A stretch of 12,619 nucleotides of DNA. It comes from Clostridiales bacterium. Lineage in GTDB: Bacteria; Bacillota; Clostridia; Lachnospirales; Lachnospiraceae. The notes under the pieces were generated by a model. The model was not told the origin of the DNA. It was given only the letters and a program-made list of their open reading frames with translations, and did no database searches. Below, one piece after another: positions 6,625 through 12,619 of the stretch. Positions within the stretch are counted from its first letter, which is position 1; each line of letters starts with the position of its first letter. The stretch is from positions 1 through 12,619 of the forward strand of contig JAAZDA010000128.1 in assembly GCA_012512995.1 (NCBI GenBank), read 5' to 3'. The translations under genes and the position numbers were made by a program.

Positions 6625-6654
6625 TTGTCCGGAAATAGTCTGCTTGTGTATAAT
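6625..6654 (+). promoter_or_regulatory. Candidate promoter for the GH3 lipoprotein gene
   Basis: A -35 box TTGTCC (6625-6630), an 18-base spacer and a perfect -10 box TATAAT (6649-6654) give a start near 6661 and a leader of about 26 bases. The -35 box lies inside the right arm of the outer terminator helix, so the ncRNA 3' end and this promoter share bases. Confidence 0.6.
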
Positions 6655-6686
6655 GGAACAAAAGATATAACACCAGGGTGGACATA

Positions 6687-8021
6687 ATGATGAGATCAAA
6701 GAAGAGATCGTCAGCAATTCTTTCGGTCATATTGGCAGCATCACTCCTTTTTGGGTGTGGCGCATCTAAAGAGACCGGCACAGATAAGACTGCAAATATT
6801 ACGGCATCTTCAGACATAACAGAGTCCCCAGCCACAACAGAGTCTCCAGCCTCATCAGAATCCCAAGTTGTCACAGAGCCTTCAACTGTACCAGAATCTT
6901 CAGTCACGTCAGAAAGCGTTGATACAACAGGCTCGGAAACGTTAATTGAATCTGCTGCGGATGAAGGAAGTGAAAATGAGGTGAGTGAATATATTGCGGC
7001 TATGCCACTTGAAGATAAAGTGGCACAGCTTTTCTATGTGGCGCCGGAAGCTATAACGGGTGTCGATACAGTGACGATGGCGGGAGCAACTACGCAGCAG
7101 GCACTGGCTGATAATCCTGTTGGAGGTATCATTTATTTCGGAGCAAATATTGTGAGCAGGGAGCAGCTGAAGACTAGGATCTCAAATACGAAGTCATATT
7201 CCAGATATCCGGTCTTTATCGGAACAGATGAAGAAGGCGGAACGGTAAACAGGATAGCAGGAAGTGCGATAGAAGCGGAAGACTCTCTTGTAAAAGATGT
7301 TGGAACAATGAAGAGTGTCGGTGCTACAGGTGATGCTTCAAAGGCTTATGACGCCGGGCAGACTATAGGCTGTTATATGCATGAACTTGGATTCAATATG
7401 GATTTTGCCCCGGTAGCAGGAGTCCTCACAGATCCGGAGAACAAGACGATCGGAACAAGGTCTTTTGGCTCTGATCCGGCACTTGATGCAGCTATGGTGG
7501 CTCAGTTTACTGATGGCCTTCACGCGGAGGATGTTTTGTCTTGTGAGAAGCATTTCCCGGGACTCGGAGATACGAATGTTGATACTCATACAGGGGAGGC
7601 AACGACGCAGAGGTCTCTTGATGATATGAGAACGACAGATTTCATATCGTTTGGAGGAGGAATAGACGCGGGAACAGATTTTGTGATGGTGGGTCATGTT
7701 TCGTGTCCTAATGTGACAGGAAATAACTCGCCGGCATCTCTTTCTGAAAAGATGATAAGTGAGGTGCTTCGCGGAGAACTTGGATATGATGGGATCGTCA
7801 TAACTGATTCATTACAGATGGGCGCTGTAACTCAGTATTACTCAAGTGGAGAAGCTGCAATAAAAACAATTCAGGCAGGAGCAGATATGCTGCTGATGCC
7901 TGAAGATTATCACGAAGCGTATGAAGCTGTACTTAATGCCATCAATGACGGAACTATATCTGAGGAGCGGATAGACGAATCGCTCAAGAGAATCTACAAG
8001 GTGAAATTGAAACTTAAATAG
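6687..8021 (+). CDS. Secreted GH3 glycosidase lipoprotein, NagZ-type (beta-N-acetylhexosaminidase family)
   Basis: A 444-residue exported lipoprotein. A lipoprotein signal peptide (basic RSKKR, a hydrophobic core, then LFGC with lipidated Cys24) anchors it to the outer membrane leaflet. Residues about 25-100 are a flexible Ser/Thr/Glu/Pro-rich spacer with repeats such as TESPA. The rest is a single GH3 barrel: IGTDEEGG at 178-185, NMDFAPVAGV at 237-246, the NagZ loop KHFPGLGDTNVDTH at 288-301 and the nucleophile motif VITDSLQMG at 371-379 with Asp374. The loop fits the Asp-His acid/base dyad of NagZ (D299, H301), with Thr in place of the common Ser. These enzymes remove beta-1,4-linked GlcNAc, often from peptidoglycan or other glycans. 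ATG 6687 follows AGGGTGG (6675-6681); ATG 6690 is equally possible, and the GTG at 6678 lies within that ribosome binding site. The gene has its own promoter and its 3' end overlaps the activase gene by 8 bases. The exact substrate is unknown. Confidence 0.92.
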   Translation: MMRSKKRSSAILSVILAASLLFGCGASKETGTDKTANITASSDITESPATTESPASSESQVVTEPSTVPESSVTSESVDTTGSETLIESAADEGSENEVSEYIAAMPLEDKVAQLFYVAPEAITGVDTVTMAGATTQQALADNPVGGIIYFGANIVSREQLKTRISNTKSYSRYPVFIGTDEEGGTVNRIAGSAIEAEDSLVKDVGTMKSVGATGDASKAYDAGQTIGCYMHELGFNMDFAPVAGVLTDPENKTIGTRSFGSDPALDAAMVAQFTDGLHAEDVLSCEKHFPGLGDTNVDTHTGEATTQRSLDDMRTTDFISFGGGIDAGTDFVMVGHVSCPNVTGNNSPASLSEKMISEVLRGELGYDGIVITDSLQMGAVTQYYSSGEAAIKTIQAGADMLLMPEDYHEAYEAVLNAINDGTISEERIDESLKRIYKVKLKLK

Positions 8022-11000
8022 CTTTTTCTTTGTCCTCTTTCTGGAGGTTCTTTTCGGCGGTGCTCAGCATAAGTTTGATCCTGTTCAGCTGGTTGACCTC
8101 TGAAGCACCGGGATCATAATCAACAGCGGTGATATTTGCTGCCGGATAATGACGGCGGATCGCCTTAATGACACCTTTGCCGACAACGTGGTTCGGCAGG
8201 CAGCCGAAGGGCTGTATGCACACTATATTACCGACTCCACTGTTTATCAGTTCGATCATTTCACCTGTGAGGAACCAGCCCTCACCAGTCTCGTTACCTA
8301 TTGAAACAATCGGTTTTGCATAATCCACGATCTTGTATATCGAAACAAACGGCTCAAAATGTTTGCTCTTTATCAGCTCTCTGTTGATGGGCTTAAGGAA
8401 GGCCTGGATCGCATTTATGCCAAGACGGCATGAGAGTGCGGCCTTTCTTGATGTTCCAAGTTCGTCAGCCTTATATATCTGATTGTAGAAGCAGTAGAGC
8501 ATAAATCCCATAAGTGAAGGAACGTTTGCTTCGGCACCCTCATGTTCCAGCAGATCAACAAGGTGGTTATTCGCAAGCGGAGAATACTTGACAAGTATTT
8601 CGCCGACTACACCTACCTGCGGCTTGCGCACTTCAGATACAGGGAGGGCATCAAAGTCACGTATGATCTCTTTGCACATCTTCTGGACCTTATGGAGATC
8701 AGGACCGTTTACGGTTGTAAGGAAATCTATACACTTCTTTTTCCATTTCTCATGCAGAGCATCAGCAGAACCTTTTTCGAGTTCATAGGGGCGCATGCGG
8801 TACAGGCATTTCATGAGAATATCACCGAACACGCAGGCAAAAGCAAGGCGGACAAGTGTTTTGAGGTCGATCTTGAAGCCCGGATTTCCTTCAAGACCTG
8901 AAAGGTTAGCCGAGATAACAGGGACCTGGCTCATTCCAGCCTTAACAAGCGCGCGTCTTATGAATCCGATATAGTTTGAAGCTCTGCATCCGCCGCCTGT
9001 CTGTGTGATTATGATGGCGGTCTTGTTGACATCGTATTTTCCGGATTCGAGTGCTTCCATGAATTGACCGACAACACAAAGTGAAGGGTAGCAGGCATCG
9101 TTATTAACGTACTTTAGACCATAGTCGACAGATTTTCTTGTTGCGTTGTCGAGGACGACAAAATTGTAACCACAGGAGCGGAATGCGGGCTCGATGAGTT
9201 CAAAATGTATCGGTGACATCTGGGGGCAGAGGATCGTGTAATTATCTTTGTACATCTGTTCTGTGAATGGAACTTTCTTTATCGCGGACGAATTGACCGT
9301 GCGCTCAGTGTGGTTCCTGTCGCGGATCCTGAGAGCCGCAATGAGGGAACGGACACGTATGCGCGCCGAGCCGAGATTATTGACTTCGTCGATCTTGAGG
9401 CAGGTGTAAATTTTGTCTGAGCCGGAAAGAATGTCATTTACCTGATCTGTCGTTACAGCATCAAGCCCGCAGCCGAATGAGTTCAGCTGTATGATATCAA
9501 GGTCATCGCGCGTTTTTATGAATGATGCCGCTGCATAGAGACGCGAGTGGTACATCCATTGGTCGAGCGCAAATATCGGGCGCTCAGGCTCAGCAAGATT
9601 GGAGATGGAATCCTCAGACAAAACAGCTATACCGTAGCTGTTTATCATCTCTGGAATGCCGTGGTTGATCTCCGGATCTATGTGATAAGGGCGACCGGCG
9701 AGAACAATGCCGTGTACATGATTCTCCTCCATGTATTTGAGCGTTTCAACGCCCTTTTCTTCAACTTCTTTGTGAACTGCGGAAAGCTCAGCCCAAGCTT
9801 CGGCTGCGGCTGTTTTGATCTCTTCAGATGTGAAAGGGTGCTCCCAGTACCAGCCGGGTCTGCCGGCTGCTTCACTCAGATAAGCACTGCGATCAGCCTG
9901 CGCCGTATATGCGTAACGCTCTGCATCATTTTCTGTGTGACAGAATTCCTTCTCAAGACCTTCGACTACTGTGCCGAGATCCGTGAAAGCCATGAAGGGA
10001 TTGCGGAATTTGACAGTTCCGTCTGAAATCTCATCAACATTATTGCGGATGTTTTCCGAATATGAAGTGACGATAGGGCAGTTGTAATGGTTGTCAGCAC
10101 TTTTGACTTCGTTGCGCTCATAGAAAAGAGCGGGGTAGAAGATAAAGTCGACACCCTGGTTGATCAGCCATGCAACGTGACCGTGCGCAAGTTTTGCCGG
10201 ATAGCATTCAGACTCAGAGGGAATTGATTCAATCCCGAGCTCATATATCCTGTGGTTTGACGGCGGTGAGAGCACCACGCGGTAACCCAGACGATGGAAG
10301 AAAGTCGCCCAGAACGGGTAGTTCTCATACATATTCAAAACACGTGGTATCCCGACGGTCCCGCGGGGAGCTTTGTCTGCATCAAGCGCTTCGTAATCGA
10401 ACAGGCGCTTAAGTTTCCACTCGTAAAGATTGGGAATACCATTCTCATTTTTTGTTTTGCCGAGACCGCGTTCACAACGATTGCCTGAGATATATTGTCG
10501 ACCGCCGGTAAAGCGGTTTATCGTGAGGCGGCATGAGTTCGTGCAGCCCTTGCATTTTGCCATTGAGGTCTCGAACTGGAGCTCTTCGATCTGCTTGAAA
10601 GTGAGCATGGTCGATGTGAAACTTCCTTCGGCATCTACGACCTGGTTATAGCGTTCGCGCGCAATAAGAGCCGCACCGAAAGCGCCCATGATACCGGCGA
10701 TATCGGGGCGGATGACGTTGCCGCCTGAGATCTTTTCAAACGAGCGGAGTACGGCGTCGTTGTAGAATGTGCCACCCTGTACAACGATGTTCTTGCCGAG
10801 GGATGCAGCACTGGAAACCTTAATGACCTTGAAAAGAGCGTTCTTTATTACGGAATATGCGAGACCGGCAGAGATATCGGCCACATCAGCGCCTTCCTTC
10901 TGCGCTTGTTTTACCTTGGAATTCATGAAAACAGTGCAGCGTGTACCCAGATCGATCGGGTGTTTAGCGAATAAAGCAGCCTTGGCAAAATCGACAACTG

Positions 11001-12390
11001 AATAATCGAGGGATTTCGCAAAGGTCTCAATGAAGGAGCCGCAGCCTGATGAGCAGGCTTCGTTGAGAAGGACGCTGTCGACCGCATGATTCTTGATGCG
11101 GATGCACTTCATATCCTGACCGCCGATATCAAGGATGCAGTCGACATCAGGGTCAAAGAAGGCGGCAGCATAGTAATGCGCAATAGTCTCGACCTCTCCG
11201 TAATCAAGCAGGAAGGCTGCCTTGAGGAGTGCTTCGCCGTAGCCTGTCGAGCATCCTGTGACGACCTTTACTCCTTCAGGAAGAAGGCTGTCTATTTCAT
11301 TTACAGAACGGATAGCTGTCTTGAGCGGAGAGCCGTTATTGTTCGAATAGAAGGAATAGAGGAGCTGACCATCTTCGCCCACGAGAGCAAGTTTTGTCGT
11401 GGTGGAACCGGCATCTATCCCGAGATAGCAGTTGCCCTTATATGAAGCGAGATCGCCTCTTGTGACATGAGCATTTTCGTGGCGCTTTGTGAATTCGTCA
11501 TAGTCCTCTTTGGACGCAAAGAGCGGATCCATGCGGGCGACTTCAAAGTCCATGTGGATATTGCCCCTGAGCTTTTCTTCGAGAGCAGAAAGAGTGATGA
11601 AATTGTCTTCTTTTGCGGTCATAGCTGAACCAATGGCCGCGAAAAGATGGGAATTGTCGACATTTATTGTGTGTTCTTCGTCGAGCTTCAATGTGCGAAT
11701 AAAGGCGACCTTGAGCTCTGAGAGAAAGTGCAGTGGACCGCCGAGAAATGCGACGTGCCCTCTTATAGGTTTACCGCAGGCAAGCCCTGATATAGTCTGG
11801 TTTACGACAGCCTGGAAAATGGAGGCCGAAAGATCCTCCTTGGTAGCTCCTTCATTTATGAGCGGCTGAATATCTGATTTTGCGAATACTCCGCAGCGTG
11901 CGGCTATTGTGTAGAGTGATTTATAGTTTTTGGCATATTCGTTTAGACCTGTAGCGTCAGTCTGAAGGAGAGAAGCCATCTGGTCGATGAAGGAGCCAGT
12001 GCCGCCGGCACAGATACCGTTCATTCTCTGCTCGACGTTGCCGCCTTCAAAATAGATGATTTTCGCATCCTCGCCGCCAAGTTCGATTGCAACATCAGTT
12101 TTGGGCGCAATCTCGGAAAGAGCGGTAGAGACGGCTATGACTTCCTGGGTAAAGGGTATGCCGAGGCAGCTTGCGAGCGTTAGTCCACCTGAGCCAGTTA
12201 TTATCGGATGGACAGTAACGTTTCCCATCTTGTCTGTTGCTTCTGTGACTAGCGTTCTGAGAGTGTCCTGAATGTCAGCGTGATGCCTTTTATAGTCGGA
12301 GAACATCAGATTATGCGCAGGGTCAAGAACAGCTACTTTGACCGTCGTTGATCCGATATCTATTCCGAGCGTGTAATCTTTAGAAATCAT
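8014..12390 (-). CDS. Giant CoA-dehydratase activase-related fusion: two BcrAD/BadFG ATPase modules plus DUF2229/HgdB-like regions
   Basis: A 1458-residue cytoplasmic protein related to activators of 2-hydroxyacyl-CoA dehydratases and benzoyl-CoA reductases, which use ATP to drive an electron onto the dehydratase. Module 1 (about 5-260) has the ASKHA phosphate loop LGIDIGSTTVK (8-18), ELGGEDAK (103-110), CAGGTGSF (127-134) and ARCGVFAK (164-171). Module 2 (about 320-580) repeats this as LGIDAGSTTTK (323-333), DIGGQDMK (421-428), CSSGCGSF (446-453) and GTRCTVF (482-488). The Cys residues correspond to the site that holds the [4Fe-4S] cluster between activator monomers. A Cys cluster follows (C613, C616, C620, C639), possibly a metal site. 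DUF2229-like sequence starts at about 677 (GIPRVLNMYENYPFW), with further HgdB-like regions to the C terminus (NNDACYPS 1096-1103, TQTGGGCRASNY 1129-1140, QPFGCLPN 1393-1400). The ATG at 12390 has GAGGT upstream. Fusions of this size are common in Clostridia; their substrate is generally unknown. Confidence 0.93.
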   Translation of the reverse strand: MISKDYTLGIDIGSTTVKVAVLDPAHNLMFSDYKRHHADIQDTLRTLVTEATDKMGNVTVHPIITGSGGLTLASCLGIPFTQEVIAVSTALSEIAPKTDVAIELGGEDAKIIYFEGGNVEQRMNGICAGGTGSFIDQMASLLQTDATGLNEYAKNYKSLYTIAARCGVFAKSDIQPLINEGATKEDLSASIFQAVVNQTISGLACGKPIRGHVAFLGGPLHFLSELKVAFIRTLKLDEEHTINVDNSHLFAAIGSAMTAKEDNFITLSALEEKLRGNIHMDFEVARMDPLFASKEDYDEFTKRHENAHVTRGDLASYKGNCYLGIDAGSTTTKLALVGEDGQLLYSFYSNNNGSPLKTAIRSVNEIDSLLPEGVKVVTGCSTGYGEALLKAAFLLDYGEVETIAHYYAAAFFDPDVDCILDIGGQDMKCIRIKNHAVDSVLLNEACSSGCGSFIETFAKSLDYSVVDFAKAALFAKHPIDLGTRCTVFMNSKVKQAQKEGADVADISAGLAYSVIKNALFKVIKVSSAASLGKNIVVQGGTFYNDAVLRSFEKISGGNVIRPDIAGIMGAFGAALIARERYNQVVDAEGSFTSTMLTFKQIEELQFETSMAKCKGCTNSCRLTINRFTGGRQYISGNRCERGLGKTKNENGIPNLYEWKLKRLFDYEALDADKAPRGTVGIPRVLNMYENYPFWATFFHRLGYRVVLSPPSNHRIYELGIESIPSESECYPAKLAHGHVAWLINQGVDFIFYPALFYERNEVKSADNHYNCPIVTSYSENIRNNVDEISDGTVKFRNPFMAFTDLGTVVEGLEKEFCHTENDAERYAYTAQADRSAYLSEAAGRPGWYWEHPFTSEEIKTAAAEAWAELSAVHKEVEEKGVETLKYMEENHVHGIVLAGRPYHIDPEINHGIPEMINSYGIAVLSEDSISNLAEPERPIFALDQWMYHSRLYAAASFIKTRDDLDIIQLNSFGCGLDAVTTDQVNDILSGSDKIYTCLKIDEVNNLGSARIRVRSLIAALRIRDRNHTERTVNSSAIKKVPFTEQMYKDNYTILCPQMSPIHFELIEPAFRSCGYNFVVLDNATRKSVDYGLKYVNNDACYPSLCVVGQFMEALESGKYDVNKTAIIITQTGGGCRASNYIGFIRRALVKAGMSQVPVISANLSGLEGNPGFKIDLKTLVRLAFACVFGDILMKCLYRMRPYELEKGSADALHEKWKKKCIDFLTTVNGPDLHKVQKMCKEIIRDFDALPVSEVRKPQVGVVGEILVKYSPLANNHLVDLLEHEGAEANVPSLMGFMLYCFYNQIYKADELGTSRKAALSCRLGINAIQAFLKPINRELIKSKHFEPFVSIYKIVDYAKPIVSIGNETGEGWFLTGEMIELINSGVGNIVCIQPFGCLPNHVVGKGVIKAIRRHYPAANITAVDYDPGASEVNQLNRIKLMLSTAEKNLQKEDKEKAI

Positions 12391-12415
12391 AAGTACCTCA
12401 TTATTATGCTGAAAA

Positions 12416-12427
12416 GGGTCATGACCC
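12416..12427. promoter_or_regulatory. Perfect 12-bp palindrome in the activase-gene leader
   Basis: GGGTCATGACCC is fully self-complementary and lies 25 bases upstream of the ATG at 12390, downstream of the predicted transcription start near 12464. An 8-bp palindrome TGATATCA (12428-12435) directly abuts it. This is the right size and place for a dimeric repressor site or a small 5'-UTR hairpin near the ribosome binding site. No regulator is identifiable. Confidence 0.5.
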
Positions 12428-12470
12428 TGATATCAATTGTAGTTGTATATATATGTAGCTAAGCACTTGG

Positions 12471-12499
12471 ATTATAGAGCACGGGAAGAACAAAAACAA
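12471..12499 (-). promoter_or_regulatory. Sigma-70-type promoter for the activase fusion gene
   Basis: Read on the minus strand: -35 box TTGTTT (12499-12494), 17 bases, and a perfect -10 box TATAAT (12476-12471). Transcription from about 12464 would give a leader of about 74 bases that contains the palindrome at 12416-12427. Confidence 0.6.
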
Positions 12500-12577
12500 C
12501 CTTGGAAAATTGGACAGATTTCAAAAACAGGGTAATTGTTAAACTTGTATTAACTTGCCTGCGTTTTTCCATTTACG

Positions 12578-12607
12578 TTTTACATTGTAAAAAGTCAATG
12601 ATAGAAT
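12578..12607 (+). promoter_or_regulatory. Candidate divergent promoter with overlapping inverted repeat
   Basis: TTTACA (12579-12584), 17 bases, TAGAAT (12602-12607) reads as a plus-strand promoter for a gene beyond the window. TTTTACA (12578-12584) and TGTAAAA (12586-12592) form a dyad around one base and overlap the -35 box, so it could be an operator. The region 12391-12619 otherwise shows no gene. Confidence 0.35.
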
Positions 12608-12619
12608 CAAACGGTATAG

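Larger units (their letters stand above)
6099..6631 (+). ncRNA. Candidate large structured non-coding RNA (about 530 nt; ROOL/OLE/GOLLD-like in style)
   Basis: This stretch has no credible ORF, its own promoter, and an end marked by a strong hairpin with a T run. It is A/G-rich with unpaired-looking A-rich linkers, unlike the flanking genes. Local stems: GCTGCT 6198-6203 with AGCAGC 6210-6215; GTCTC 6368-6372 with GAGAC 6377-6381 closing an ACGT loop; GTACA 6485-6489 with TGTAC 6493-6497, extended by TCAC 6480-6483 with GTGA 6502-6505. A composite arm pairs 6402-6415 with 6438-6455 in three blocks (TCGG/CCGA, TTCAG/CTGAA, AATC/GATT). A longer-range stem joins GGACT 6240-6244 plus ATA 6246-6248 to TAT plus AGTCC 6320-6327. 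Possible closing helices are GGTTA 6115-6119 with TAACC 6551-6555, and GTACC 6133-6137 with GGTAC 6534-6538. This architecture fits ornate large bacterial RNAs; ROOL, common in rumen Firmicutes, is the first class to test. The class is not proven. A long 5' leader of the GH3 gene is less likely because of the terminator. Confidence 0.62.

Noticed and set aside
6099..6631. Group II intron or retroelement remnant
   Set aside because: The A-rich structured style is reminiscent of one, but no GTGYG-like 5' end, no domain V-like hairpin and no reverse transcriptase-like coding sequence could be found.
6678..6680. GTG as start of the GH3 lipoprotein
   Set aside because: It overlaps the AGGGTGG ribosome binding site that serves ATG 6687 or 6690; starting there would leave no upstream binding site.
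6431..6907. Minus-strand open frame of 158 codons spanning the ncRNA 3' half and the start of the GH3 gene
   Set aside because: It is antisense to the GH3 signal peptide and linker, its composition mirrors the Ser/Thr-rich plus-strand codons, and it has no recognisable domain.
6821..6925. Tandem DNA repeat in the GH3 gene
   Set aside because: The repetition (TESPA-like units) is imperfect and explained by a low-complexity linker; it is not a mobile or CRISPR-like array.

Overview
The window looks like chromosomal DNA of an anaerobic Firmicute, most likely a Lachnospiraceae relative (Butyrivibrio-like). This is inferred from the encoded proteins: a DUF1653 protein directly behind holA, a giant two-ATPase CoA-dehydratase-activase fusion, and a DUF6056-type membrane protein, together with strong AGGAGG-type ribosome binding sites. 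No database search was possible. No tRNA, rRNA, CRISPR array, transposase or phage gene was seen.

Layout. Positions 1-2156 hold a plus-strand cluster: the C-terminal part of DNA polymerase III delta (holA, cut by the window edge), a DUF1653 protein starting on the next base, and a family 2 glycosyltransferase. It converges on a minus-strand PAP2-family membrane phosphatase (2185-2946). The 2947-3224 gap holds back-to-back candidate promoters: one for the phosphatase, one for glyA (serine hydroxymethyltransferase, 3225-4463). glyA is followed after 26 bases by a polytopic DUF6056-like membrane protein (4490-5965).

The most interesting stretch is 5966-6686. It has no credible protein gene but looks like a dedicated transcription unit for a large structured non-coding RNA of about 530 nt. 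It has a near-consensus promoter (TTGACT, 17 bases, TATCAT), an A-rich body with many local hairpins and collinear long-range complementary segments that would bring its ends together, and a long terminal hairpin with a T run. Size, A-rich linkers and lack of an ORF recall the ornate large RNA classes (ROOL, OLE, GOLLD), with ROOL the first to test. Class membership cannot be proved by eye. A separate promoter next to or inside the terminator's outer stem would serve the following gene, a secreted GH3 (NagZ-type) lipoprotein (6687-8021).

The GH3 gene overlaps by 8 bases, tail to tail, a 4.4-kb minus-strand gene (8014-12390). That gene encodes a 1458-residue fusion of two BcrAD/BadFG-type ATPase modules, a Cys cluster and DUF2229/HgdB-like regions. 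Its upstream region (12391-12619) contains a good minus-strand promoter, a perfect 12-bp palindrome in the presumed leader, and a candidate divergent promoter firing out of the window.

How the genes relate: holA and the DUF1653 gene are probably cotranscribed. glyA and the DUF6056 gene are likely one transcript, with no obvious functional link. The glycosyltransferase, phosphatase, DUF6056 protein and GH3 lipoprotein all suggest envelope polysaccharide or lipid-carrier work, but nothing shows that they form one pathway.
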